Position numbers and translations under genes: made by a program | Notes under the pieces: generated by a model | The model's input: only the letters and a program-made list of their open reading frames with translations | Told to the model about the DNA's origin: nothing | Databases searched by the model: none | Part shown: positions 1 to 7,585 of the stretch, piece after piece | Layout: every line of letters begins with the position of its first letter | How positions within the stretch are numbered: position 1 is the stretch's first letter | Assembly (NCBI GenBank): GCA_022451925.1 | Contig: JAKUNL010000006.1 | Location: 6,322-56,520, forward strand | Direction of reading: 5' to 3' | DNA: 50,199 nt | From: Dehalococcoidia bacterium | GTDB taxonomy: Bacteria > Chloroflexota > Dehalococcoidia > Lucifugimonadales > UBA3495

Positions 1-696
1 CAACGGGGGCATGGCCTGACCGAAAAACCTGATGATGGCTATGACATAGGGACGGTAACCAAAGATGCTCTCGGTGTCATCAGCGGGTTGAACATTGAAA
101 ACCCATTGGTTATCGGACACTCTTGGGGCGGCAGCGTGGCGTTAAATATGGCGGTGGAGGCTCCTGAGTTGATCAGGGGCCTTGTTTGGGTTGATGGTGG
201 AATGATTAACGTCTCGAATCGCTATCCCAACGTTGAGCAAGCCAAAGTTGAGATGGCTCCGCCTGATTTCACTGGAGTGAAAGTTGAATCGTTTCTGGAA
301 CGGGTGAGAGGACGGCACCAGGAGACTGGTATGTCTTCGGAGGTGGCTGACATTGTGATGGCTAATTTCCAAGTCTTGGGGGATAACACGATAAAAGCCA
401 ATCTCAGCAGGGACAATCATCTAAGAATCATCGAAGGGCTCTGGGATCACAAACCCAGGGAGCTTTACGGTAAAGTGCGGTGTCCAGTGTTAATCATGCC
501 CGCTAGACAGCAGAACAACCTTGCCACAGACGAGAGAGGCAAGCGGCGGTTGATGCTCGTTGAAGAAGCTGAAGAAGGGCTTTCCATAAGCAAGACCGTA
601 TGGCTTGAAGATAGCATCCATGATGTGCCAATCCAGAGGCCAGAATTGGTGGCTGATGTCATTAAGAGCCATCTAGCTGATGGGTTCTTTGGCTAA
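1..696 (+). CDS. Alpha/beta hydrolase, 5' end cut by window edge
   Basis: The reading frame is open from base 1, so the gene begins upstream; the visible part is 231 residues. It starts inside the region around the oxyanion hole of an alpha/beta hydrolase fold (RGHGLTEKP). The nucleophile elbow GHSWGG follows about 40 residues later, with Ser as nucleophile. The catalytic His is probably the one in DSIHDVPIQRP, near the C-terminus. The usual acid position after strand 6 reads MPARQQNN and shows no Asp, so the acid may lie elsewhere. The substrate cannot be read from sequence; esters, C-C bonds and epoxides are all hydrolysed by this fold. The next gene, 42 bases downstream on the same strand, encodes another hydrolase of the same fold. 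The TTG at 88 is not the true start because the conserved fold extends upstream of it. Confidence 0.85.
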   Translation, partial: QRGHGLTEKPDDGYDIGTVTKDALGVISGLNIENPLVIGHSWGGSVALNMAVEAPELIRGLVWVDGGMINVSNRYPNVEQAKVEMAPPDFTGVKVESFLERVRGRHQETGMSSEVADIVMANFQVLGDNTIKANLSRDNHLRIIEGLWDHKPRELYGKVRCPVLIMPARQQNNLATDERGKRRLMLVEEAEEGLSISKTVWLEDSIHDVPIQRPELVADVIKSHLADGFFG

Positions 697-738
697 TATC
701 GGCGATTAAAACGTACTTTTGAACTAACGGAGAGGATG

Positions 739-1503
739 ATGGTCCAAGTGGACTACTCGGCGCTGGACGACCCTAACATATCGTTTAATTCATTCTATCC
801 CAGGAAAGGATGGACTACCCCACCTGAAGGCGTGCAGGACTATACAATCAATGTAGGCGATGATATTGGATTGTCCTGTAGGTTCTTCCCCTCAGGCAGC
901 ACTAATCCCACTATCTTGTTCTTTTACGGCAATGGAGAGATGGTCACAGACTATGATGCCATTGCCCCGCTGTATAACCAAATTGGGGTGAATTTCTTTG
1001 TTGTTGACTATCGCGGTTACGGCAAGAGCGGTGGGAATCCGTCATTTACAAACATGCTTTCCGACGCTAATACGGTGCTTGAATCCATGAATATCGTCCT
1101 TGGGGCTAGCGGTTTTCATGGACCAACCTACGTTATGGGTCGTTCAATGGGTAGGCATTCCGCTTTTGAGTTGGCCGCTCAAGGCAATCCTCGGGTTAAA
1201 GGCGTTATTATCGAAAGTGGTCGTCCCAGCCTGGGCCAATTCACCGGCGGTCTTCCCTCACAGCAAGCGGCAGAATTTGAGGATGCATACCGGGCTAAGG
1301 CTGCTTCCATCGCGATCCCTGTTTTGGTGATTCATGGCGAGGTAGACACTCTGGCGCCATTGGAACATGCTGAGGAGATGTTTCATAACTTCGCTTCCAC
1401 TAACAAAAAAATGATCATGATACGGGGGGCTGGCCATAATGACTTACTTTTTAAGGGTATTGACGAGTACTTCACAGCCATCAGAGATTTCATATTTGCG
1501 TAA
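739..1503 (+). CDS. Alpha/beta hydrolase (serine hydrolase family)
   Basis: A 254-residue cytoplasmic hydrolase. Counting from the ATG at 739, the nucleophile is Ser136 in GRSMG, the acid Asp203 in HGEVDTLAP and the base His233 in GAGHND, a complete triad. The oxyanion-hole region reads FFYGNGE and the conserved DYRGYGKSGG follows strand 4, as in the group of BAAT/bem46-like hydrolases. The Shine-Dalgarno GGAGAGG (729-735) touches the ATG at 736 but is well spaced for the ATG at 739, so 739 is preferred; the two differ by one residue. No signal peptide or membrane segment is visible. It probably belongs to a transcription unit with the hydrolase before it and the VOC protein after it (36 bases). 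The substrate is unknown. Confidence 0.85.
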   Translation: MVQVDYSALDDPNISFNSFYPRKGWTTPPEGVQDYTINVGDDIGLSCRFFPSGSTNPTILFFYGNGEMVTDYDAIAPLYNQIGVNFFVVDYRGYGKSGGNPSFTNMLSDANTVLESMNIVLGASGFHGPTYVMGRSMGRHSAFELAAQGNPRVKGVIIESGRPSLGQFTGGLPSQQAAEFEDAYRAKAASIAIPVLVIHGEVDTLAPLEHAEEMFHNFASTNKKMIMIRGAGHNDLLFKGIDEYFTAIRDFIFA

Positions 1504-1539
1504 TAGCCCATCGATTATCTTTGAAGGAGTTAGCATTAA

Positions 1540-1998
1540 ATGATTGCCACATGTGTAACCCATGTTGGGGTATGCGTACGAGACATGGAAGAATCTTTGA
1601 AATTCTACCGGGATGCTTTGGGTATGACTGTGATTGGTGAAAAGATCACTGACATCACAGAGGGCGGCACCCAAACGGCACGCTTGGACAATTATGCTCT
1701 TGAACGTAATATACGACACTGGGTCAGTCTAGCCTACGGAGAGAACCTGACTCCAACTTTGACATTGACCAGTCATCCAGGAGAAAAATCAGACGGTCAA
1801 CCCATACTTCTTGACCAGGTGGGCATCAGCCACATATCTTTTGGGGTTGCCGACGTGGCTAGCTTGGCTGACGAGCTCATCGCCAAAGGCTATGAGCTCG
1901 CAGGCTCAAGGGAGTCTTACACTGACCCTAATGGTGATATAAAAAGCATCTACGTTCGTGACCCGGACGGTATATTGGTTCAGTTCAACAGGCCCTGA
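1540..1998 (+). CDS. VOC superfamily protein (glyoxalase/extradiol dioxygenase fold)
   Basis: A 152-residue protein with two beta-alpha-beta-beta-beta modules of the vicinal oxygen chelate fold. The first module opens with THVGVCVRDMEESLKFYRDALGM (His8) and the second with ISHISFGVADV (His near residue 98). The C-terminal ligand position, usually Glu in this superfamily, reads LVQF, with Gln. Two His are therefore in the expected metal sites, but the third ligand is altered. VOC members include glyoxalases, epimerases and ring-cleaving dioxygenases; the exact reaction cannot be assigned. A Shine-Dalgarno GAAGGAG lies about 10 bases before the ATG. The position between a hydrolase and a ThDP enzyme suggests a catabolic role, which is inference. 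Confidence 0.88.
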   Translation: MIATCVTHVGVCVRDMEESLKFYRDALGMTVIGEKITDITEGGTQTARLDNYALERNIRHWVSLAYGENLTPTLTLTSHPGEKSDGQPILLDQVGISHISFGVADVASLADELIAKGYELAGSRESYTDPNGDIKSIYVRDPDGILVQFNRP

Positions 1999-2059
1999 TA
2001 GACCTGTACAAAGGCGAAATCAAACAACAGATTAACTAGAAGAGAGGAAGTTTAAATCA

Positions 2060-3670
2060 ATGGTTAAGATGACCGGAGGCCAGGCTCTGGCCAAGTCCCT
2101 ATACCGCGAAGGAGTCAGAGTGATATTCGGACTTCCAGGCGTGCAGCTCTACCACATGATGGACGGTCTATATGATGAACCGGGCATACGGTTCATCACA
2201 GTCCGCCACGAGCAGGCCACCGCATATATGGCCGACGGCTACGCCCGGGCTAGTGGCGAAGTTGGAACAGCGTTGGTTGTACCAGGGCCTGGTTTATTGA
2301 ATGCGTCTTCGGCATTGTCAACTGCATATTCTGCCTCATCGCCGGTTTTGATGGTTACGGGGCAAATAGAGAAGGACGAGATTGGTGGTGACCGTGGGAT
2401 GCTCCACGAGGTCAATGATCAATTAGACGCCATCGGGCCGGTTACCAAGTGGGCCAAAAGGATGCTCGACCCCGCAGAAGTACCTGAGATCGTCCACGAG
2501 GCGTTCCACAACCTTAAGAATGGTCGTCCCAGACCGGTGGAGATTGAAATTCCGCCAGAGACTTTGGCTGAGGTTGGTGAAGTAGAACTTTTGGAGCCAG
2601 AAGCACCACGTCCCGTTTCAGCTCCCGCTGGCCAGGTAGAAGCCGCGGCCGAAGCTCTAATCGGCGCTGCCAAGCCGCTCATATGGGCCGGCGGTGGAGT
2701 GATATCTTCTGAGGGTTCCGAGGCTCTGACCAAACTTGCTGAGTTCTTACAGGCTCCGGTGGTGACCACCGCGGAAGGCAAGGGTGCTATCTCAGACCAT
2801 CATCCTTTGAGTCTGGGAGCGCTCTGGCTGAGGAATGACACCATTGCCAGGAAAGAATTCGGTCACGATGTAATCTTGGCTGTCGGCACCAGGTTAGTCA
2901 CTTCTCAGTGGCTGGACGGCCAGAAAGTGGTTCAGATTGACATTGACCCTGAGGAGATCGGTCGCGGCTATACGGATACTCTCCGAGTTGAGGGCGACGC
3001 TAAGCTGACCATGGAGAACCTGCTTACAGCACTTTCGACCAAGACCTCCGCCCGAGAGGACAATACAGCTGCGGTCGCTGCTCAGAAAACCCAGCGAAGC
3101 AATGACATTATCAAGGTCCAACCCCAGGGTGAACTATTGGAGGCAGTTCGGAGAGCGGTGCCTGAAGATGGTATTTTGATCTCCGGTATGACTCAGCTCG
3201 GCTACTATAGCCGAGCCCATTTCCCAGTTTACGAACCGCGTACCTTTATAACCTCGTCCTACTCGGGCAATCTAGGGTACGCTTATCCCACCGCACTGGG
3301 AGCCAAGGTAGCTCAACCAGACAAGGCGGTGGTTTGTCTGTCCGGTGATGGCGGCTTTATGTTTAATTCCCAGGAAATGTCCACCGCTGTTGCGCACAAC
3401 ATCAACGTAGTTGTGGTGGTTTTCAATGACAACGCGTACGGGAATGTGAAGCGGGACCAGATGAACCAGTTCAGCGGCCGCACTATCGGCGTTGAATTGC
3501 ACAACCCGGACTTTGTGAAGTTGGCCGAGGCTTATGGAGCCAGAGGTTTTGTGGCAAACGGTCCTGCAGAGCTGGAAGCAACTTTGAAAGAAGCTTTGAC
3601 CTTGGACGCTCCTGTGCTGATCGAAGTTCCGGTTGGACCTATGCCGTCCCCGTTCTTCAGGAATCCCTAA
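2060..3670 (+). CDS. Thiamine pyrophosphate-dependent enzyme, acetolactate synthase-like
   Basis: A 536-residue enzyme with the three-domain plan of the acetolactate synthase/pyruvate oxidase/benzaldehyde lyase family. The N-terminal PYR domain carries the cofactor-activating Glu51 (VRHEQATAYMADGYAR). The central domain is the Rossmann-like one (about 190-320). The C-terminal PP domain carries the ThDP/Mg motif GDG at 429-431, ending at FNDNAYG (about 455-461). The family makes or breaks C-C bonds next to a carbonyl. No regulatory subunit gene (ilvN) or other branched-chain synthesis gene lies near, so a degradative role is more likely than isoleucine/valine synthesis; this is inference. The ATG is preceded by GAGAGGAAG about 12 bases upstream. 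It would use the cofactor whose precursor is imported by the thi operon at 46-50 kb. Confidence 0.9.
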   Translation: MVKMTGGQALAKSLYREGVRVIFGLPGVQLYHMMDGLYDEPGIRFITVRHEQATAYMADGYARASGEVGTALVVPGPGLLNASSALSTAYSASSPVLMVTGQIEKDEIGGDRGMLHEVNDQLDAIGPVTKWAKRMLDPAEVPEIVHEAFHNLKNGRPRPVEIEIPPETLAEVGEVELLEPEAPRPVSAPAGQVEAAAEALIGAAKPLIWAGGGVISSEGSEALTKLAEFLQAPVVTTAEGKGAISDHHPLSLGALWLRNDTIARKEFGHDVILAVGTRLVTSQWLDGQKVVQIDIDPEEIGRGYTDTLRVEGDAKLTMENLLTALSTKTSAREDNTAAVAAQKTQRSNDIIKVQPQGELLEAVRRAVPEDGILISGMTQLGYYSRAHFPVYEPRTFITSSYSGNLGYAYPTALGAKVAQPDKAVVCLSGDGGFMFNSQEMSTAVAHNINVVVVVFNDNAYGNVKRDQMNQFSGRTIGVELHNPDFVKLAEAYGARGFVANGPAELEATLKEALTLDAPVLIEVPVGPMPSPFFRNP

Positions 3671-3684
3671 AGTAGATTAGACTT

Positions 3685-3713
3685 GGCCTGCTTGACATCA
3701 AATTCGGCAGGCC
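3685..3713 (+). terminator. Hairpin after the ThDP enzyme gene, possible weak terminator
   Basis: GGCCTGC (3685-3691) pairs perfectly with GCAGGCC (3707-3713) around a 15-base loop. The downstream stretch is only moderately T-rich (ccttcttgtaatt), so termination would be partial. The hairpin separates the ThDP gene from the selenoprotein gene. Confidence 0.45.
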
Positions 3714-3763
3714 CTAGCCTTCTTGTAATTATTCAACCTTGATCAGGTCGTTTAAGGTGATAT

Positions 3764-4312
3764 ATGACCACTACTGAAAAGTCGAAACTGGTTGTTCTTA
3801 ACCCAACAGCAGCGCCGAGGGAGATGGTGCAGACCATGGCCCCAGTGTTGGATGGTTTAGGCGGTCAGTCTGTTGGATTCCTTTGGAACAGCAAGCCTAA
3901 CGGAGACCTGCTCTTTGAGCGGCTAGAGAAGCTTCTCAGGGAGAAATACGAGATAGCTAACGTGGTGTACAAGCGAAAGCCAACAGCATCGTTACCAGCC
4001 AAGGAAGAAGTAATTGATGAATTGGTTGGTTCGGTACAGGCGGCGATTGTTGGTCTTGCGGATTGAGGCTCCTGCACATCGTGGAGTATCCACGACGCAG
4101 TAGAACTGGAAAAACGGGGTATCCGTACAGTGGTTGTGGGCACTGACCGATTTAAACGACTGGGCGAGGTTGAACGTCGATCCCTCGGTATGCCGGAATT
4201 AACCATGGCAATTGCCGAACATCCTCTAGGTGGTCTGCAAGCGGAGAAATTGCTACAGAAGGCTGATGGCTTGCTTGAACAGGTTGTGCAAGGCCTGACT
4301 GACTCGAGATAG
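3764..4312 (+). CDS. UGSC family selenoprotein (in-frame TGA = selenocysteine 101)
   Basis: One 182-residue gene read through an in-frame TGA at 4064-4066. The frame before it (100 residues, from LVVLNPTAAP) and after it is continuous, and the TGA is followed by GGC TCC TGC, giving the U-G-S-C motif that names the UGSC (seleno)protein family. Cys-containing relatives carry C-G-S-C there. After the motif come HDAVELEKRGIRTVVVGTD and, near the C-terminus, AEHPLGGL, both typical of the family as I recall it. U-x-x-C resembles a thioredoxin-type redox pair; the reaction is unknown. A SECIS-like hairpin follows the TGA (4072-4100). A Shine-Dalgarno AAGGTGAT sits just before the ATG. The stop is TAG at 4310-4312. 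No selA, selB, selC or selD lies in the window, so Sec insertion must depend on genes elsewhere. A disabled gene is the alternative, but the motif and hairpin argue against it. Confidence 0.88.
4072..4100 (+). promoter_or_regulatory. SECIS-like stem-loop directing selenocysteine at 4064
   Basis: Immediately after the in-frame TGA the coding strand folds into a lower stem CTGC/GCAG (4072-4075 with 4097-4100), an asymmetric internal loop (ACA against C), and a perfect six-pair upper stem TCGTGG/CCACGA (4079-4084 with 4090-4095). The apical loop is AGTAT (4085-4089), with G at its second position. Eighteen bases separate the TGA from the loop. Bacterial SECIS elements lie within the coding region just downstream of UGA, with a small apical loop carrying a G near its 5' side, so position and shape fit. 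This was folded by eye. Confidence 0.72.
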
Positions 4313-4338
4313 CCAGAGTAACTCTACGTTGGATGTCA

Positions 4339-4370
4339 AAGGGCGGCCCATATTAGGGCCGCCCTTATTT
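4339..4370 (+). terminator. Strong intrinsic terminator after the selenoprotein gene
   Basis: AAGGGCGGCCC (4339-4349) pairs perfectly over 11 bases with GGGCCGCCCTT (4356-4366) around a six-base loop, and TTATTTCTAT follows. It ends only about a dozen bases before the Shine-Dalgarno of the next gene, so that gene must depend on read-through or on a promoter very close by. Confidence 0.85.
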
Positions 4371-4392
4371 CTATAACCAGGTGGAGGCCCCA

Positions 4393-5424
4393 TTGTCAGA
4401 TTTTGTTTCTGAACAACTAGAAGTCGATGATAATTTTGAGGCAGTCCAAGGATTATATCTGGAACGTGGTTGGACTGACGGTTTACCTGTCGTTCCCCCA
4501 ACGCTGGAGAGAGTGGCTGATATGTTGGCCGCTACGCCCATGCAACCGCAGGACATTATCGGTGAAATCCCACCTAATTGGGGCTCGGCGACCGTGGAGA
4601 AGTTGGCAGTGAACGCGGTGATGGCTGGCTGTAGGCCTGAGTATTTTCCTGTGATTATTGCCTCTGTGGAGGCGATATGCGACGAAGCATTCAACCTCTA
4701 TGCGATACAGGCTACCACCCATCCTTGTGCTCCTTTGATAATTGTCAACGGACCGATCTGCGAGGAATTGGGGATGCACGGTGGTTCTGGAGCCTTCGGG
4801 CCTGGTTGGCAACCGAACGCCACCATCGGGAGGGCGCTGAGGCTGGTGCAGTTGAATGTTGGTGGCGCGAGCCCGGGTGTGGGTGATATGTCTACTCAGG
4901 GAGCCCCGTCCAAGTACACATATTGTGTTGCGGAGAATGAGGAGGCTAACCCCTGGGAATCTCTTAGCATCGAGCGCGGTTTCCGTTCCGACCAAAACAC
5001 CGTCACAGTAATGGCCGGTGAGCCGCCCCATAACATCAACGACCACTCAGGCAGTTCAGCCGAGGATATCCTGACGATTATTGCCGGAGCCATATCCATC
5101 ACTGGAGCCAACAACGCCTATACTGGCGGTGAGACTCTCCTGGCTCTGGGGCCTGAGCACGCTGCCACCATTGCTGGCGATGGTTTCGGCAAGAAAGAGA
5201 TTAGGGATTGGCTGCATCGGAACGCGAGAATTCCCCTAGAGCGGTATACCGAAGAGACCATGATCGAACGGTTTTTGAAGATACCCGACGGCCCTGTTCC
5301 CATGGTTGTTGATCCCGGTCTACTCACTATCATAGTCCTGGGCGGACCTGGGAAACATTCTTCGTGGGTGCCCACTTTTGGAGGTTCTACCCACTCGGTC
5401 ACAAGGGAAATTAGGCGGGCGTGA
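4393..5424 (+). CDS. Conserved protein of unknown function, neighbour of the UGSC selenoprotein
   Basis: A 343-residue soluble protein with no signal peptide or membrane segment. It does not match an enzyme family I can name. Conserved-looking blocks are RGWTDGLPVVPPT near the N-terminus, VNAVMAGCRPEYFPV, TTHPCAPLIIVNGP, a Gly/Asn-rich stretch (GAFGPGWQPNATIGRALRL), CVAENEEANPWESL and a C-terminal GGPGKHSSWVP. Cys and His are scattered through these blocks and could bind metal or react with a thiol. The start is chosen as TTG at 4393 because AGGTGGAGG (4379-4387) sits five bases before it; a GTG at 4381 lies inside that Shine-Dalgarno. It follows the selenoprotein gene after a terminator. I have a weak recollection of such proteins beside UGSC-domain proteins, so a functional partnership is plausible but unproven. 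The TGA stop is a genuine end: a TAA follows two codons later. Confidence 0.8.
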   Translation: MSDFVSEQLEVDDNFEAVQGLYLERGWTDGLPVVPPTLERVADMLAATPMQPQDIIGEIPPNWGSATVEKLAVNAVMAGCRPEYFPVIIASVEAICDEAFNLYAIQATTHPCAPLIIVNGPICEELGMHGGSGAFGPGWQPNATIGRALRLVQLNVGGASPGVGDMSTQGAPSKYTYCVAENEEANPWESLSIERGFRSDQNTVTVMAGEPPHNINDHSGSSAEDILTIIAGAISITGANNAYTGGETLLALGPEHAATIAGDGFGKKEIRDWLHRNARIPLERYTEETMIERFLKIPDGPVPMVVDPGLLTIIVLGGPGKHSSWVPTFGGSTHSVTREIRRA

Positions 5425-5530
5425 CCTGTATAAAGCTCCTGAGCCTCAGGTTGTTTTGGGTTCTACAAAGGATGGGACGGTTTTGAAGGAACTCTTAAGA
5501 GATCGGCTCATTTTGATCTGTTTTGCAATA

Positions 5531-5565
5531 AAAGCCCCAGTTATACCTGATATAACTGGGGCTTT
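5531..5565. terminator. Bidirectional intrinsic terminator between convergent genes
   Basis: A perfect 15-pair stem runs from 5531-5545 (AAAGCCCCAGTTATA) to 5551-5565, with a five-base loop cctga. It is flanked by A on the 5' side and T on the 3' side, so it can stop transcription from both strands. It lies between the unknown-function gene on + and the gamma-glutamyltransferase-family gene on -. Confidence 0.92.
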
Positions 5566-5583
5566 GAATCGCTCGTTTAAAGA

Positions 5584-7386
5584 CTATAGGCCCATGGCGT
5601 AGCAGGCGCGGCGGGGGTCTGCTCCGGTGCTTAGGTTTCCGGTTTTGGTGTCTTTCACTGACACTGTGGCGCCTAAGCCACAGTTGGCGGAATGTGCCAT
5701 CTTGTGACCTCTGGCCTCTAGAGCATCAATGGTGCTCTGTGGGAACCCGTCCTCCAGCTCCAATACCCCCGGTAGGTAAGTGTGAGGAAAGAATGAATTG
5801 GAGACGTTTGCGGTAGCGAATCGTGGTGCCTCAACCGCCAATTGTGGGTCCATGCCGAAGATTAGTGTGTTCAAGATCAACTGTACGTTGGCTTGCGCCT
5901 GGTTGTCGCCTCCGGGGCATCCTATGGTCATCTCGGCCTTTCCGTCTTTCTTGGCCATGTAGTTGATTAGGGTTGTACGAGGGCGTTTGCCAGGCTCCAC
6001 AACGTTGGGATGTCCTTCTTCGCAGTTGAACATTTCGATGCGTGTGCTTAGGGCGCAGCCAAGTTCTGGAAAGAACACCGACTTTACGAACGCTCCTCCG
6101 CTAATGGTACCGCAGACCATATTGCCGTCATTATCTATGACGGACACGTGGGTGGTTCCTTCGTGATTGTTTGAGTCGTGCGTCACGTTGGCTGCTGCAG
6201 TGAGAACTGGTTCTTTCGGGACGGTGCCAACGCCCTGTGAGTATTTCCAAGGGTCACCCGGAGCAGCTTGCTCTGGGAGTGCGCGCTCCGGATCGATTAA
6301 TTCAACGCGCTCAGCAGCGTATTCTTTAGAGAGGAGGCCGTCTATGGGAATCTCTGCGTAGTTCGGGTCTGCGTAGTAGGCTTCACGGTCTCCGAAGACA
6401 AGCTTGAGTGCTTCGCAGACCGTGTGGATATACTCTGGGCTGTTATGGCCCATGGCCTTGAGGTCAAAGTGCTCAAGTATGTTCAGGGTTTGTTGCACCA
6501 TCGGTGCCTGGGTCCAAGTATCGTGGCCTAGGATCTCATATCCTTGGAACGTGCTAGAGACAGGTTTATCGAAGATACTCGTGTAGTTGGCGAGGTCATC
6601 CATGGTGAGAATTCCTCCAACACTTGTGGCGGAATTGACGATAGTCTCGGCGACAGAGCCCGTGTAAAACACTTCCTTGGCAGCCTTTAATCCGGCATCT
6701 CGGTCGCCCTCCACTGCTGCAGCCGACATGGCCTTCATAGTGTTGGCCAGTCCGGGCTGGATCAGGGTATCGCCTGGTGCAGGAACCTCACGGTTGTCAT
6801 AAAACACATTCCAGCCGCCAGGAGGATAGTTATCAAATTGCTTTCCGGTATTCTCGTTGTCTAGGCGGTTTAACATGTATTCGTAGTGGGGTATCCCATT
6901 TTCAGCGTAATCGATTGCAGGAGCCAGGACTTGGTCTATGGTCATGGTGCCGTATCGTTCTAACATGGAGATGTAGGCATGTACGATTCCTGGTACTGTG
7001 AAGGAAAGATGAGCATCTTTTCCGGGACCGGTAGGGATGCGATCGAACCCCTTTGACTTGTAGAACTCGGCCGTGGCTTTGCCAGGGGCTGTACCTTGCC
7101 CGCTTAGGGACAGCATCTCGTCATTTTTCGCATCATAGAGCATGAAGACGCCCTCTGCAGCCAAGGAATAAGAGGCGATGGGCTCTATGACGGCAGCGGC
7201 AAACCCGGCGGCAGCCATAGCGTCGAAGGCATTTCCTCCGTTCAGAAGCATCCTCATTCCAGCCATGGAAGTGAGGTAGTGACCACTGGAAATGACCCCC
7301 TTAGTGGACCGCACAACTGGACGTCCTGTATCTGGGAGCCTGTAATCGCCTTGTTCCAATTCGTGGAGGGCTTCTGGCTGGGTCAT
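5584..7386 (-). CDS. Gamma-glutamyltransferase-family Ntn hydrolase, atypical substrate pocket
   Basis: A 600-residue member of the gamma-glutamyltranspeptidase family, which matures by self-cleavage before a catalytic Thr. The nucleophile is Thr411 in GTTHVSVID, giving a predicted 410-residue large and 190-residue small chain. The N-terminal block GNAFDAMAAAGFAAAVIEP is typical. No signal peptide is visible, unlike classical periplasmic enzymes. Classical GGTs bind the glutamate alpha-carboxylate with an Arg in an R-E-x-A-P motif; the matching stretch here is SGQGTAPGKAT (about 95-105), without that Arg. This resembles YwrD/oxamate amidohydrolase-type relatives, so glutathione may not be the substrate. 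ATG start with AGGAG seven bases upstream. It is convergent with the gene on its 3' side and divergent from the FAH-family gene. Confidence 0.9.
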   Translation of the reverse strand: MTQPEALHELEQGDYRLPDTGRPVVRSTKGVISSGHYLTSMAGMRMLLNGGNAFDAMAAAGFAAAVIEPIASYSLAAEGVFMLYDAKNDEMLSLSGQGTAPGKATAEFYKSKGFDRIPTGPGKDAHLSFTVPGIVHAYISMLERYGTMTIDQVLAPAIDYAENGIPHYEYMLNRLDNENTGKQFDNYPPGGWNVFYDNREVPAPGDTLIQPGLANTMKAMSAAAVEGDRDAGLKAAKEVFYTGSVAETIVNSATSVGGILTMDDLANYTSIFDKPVSSTFQGYEILGHDTWTQAPMVQQTLNILEHFDLKAMGHNSPEYIHTVCEALKLVFGDREAYYADPNYAEIPIDGLLSKEYAAERVELIDPERALPEQAAPGDPWKYSQGVGTVPKEPVLTAAANVTHDSNNHEGTTHVSVIDNDGNMVCGTISGGAFVKSVFFPELGCALSTRIEMFNCEEGHPNVVEPGKRPRTTLINYMAKKDGKAEMTIGCPGGDNQAQANVQLILNTLIFGMDPQLAVEAPRFATANVSNSFFPHTYLPGVLELEDGFPQSTIDALEARGHKMAHSANCGLGATVSVKDTKTGNLSTGADPRRACYAMGL

Positions 7387-7585
7387 GGTTGACTCCTGGT
7401 AAATTTCTGGATTGGCATTCAGCTTATCACTGAGCCGTTAGATGACCAAGTGTTTTGGATATATGAACGGAATTAGTCGGCTTTCACGGCAGGGAGTTTG
7501 TGGGCGGGGTACCCGACTTCCTTTGATTCATTTATGATTGCATTCTACTTTCAGACTATTAATCCGGTCGACATAAGGAGCATTC

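Noticed and set aside
2060-3670. Biosynthetic acetolactate synthase (ilvB)
   Set aside because: No ilvN or other branched-chain biosynthesis gene is near and the context is catabolic, so the gene symbol was withheld.
4064-4066. TGA read as an ordinary stop, giving a 100-residue protein and a separate 60-residue protein from 4130
   Set aside because: The two halves are in one frame, the codons after the TGA spell the GSC of a known Sec motif, and a SECIS-like hairpin follows.
4483-5046. Antisense open frame of 187 codons
   Set aside because: It lies entirely inside the unknown-function gene on the opposite strand; the sense protein has convincing conserved blocks and a Shine-Dalgarno, the antisense one does not.
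5422-5424. TGA at the end of the unknown-function gene as another selenocysteine codon
   Set aside because: A TAA follows two codons later, the protein already looks complete, and no hairpin of the right kind is placed after it.
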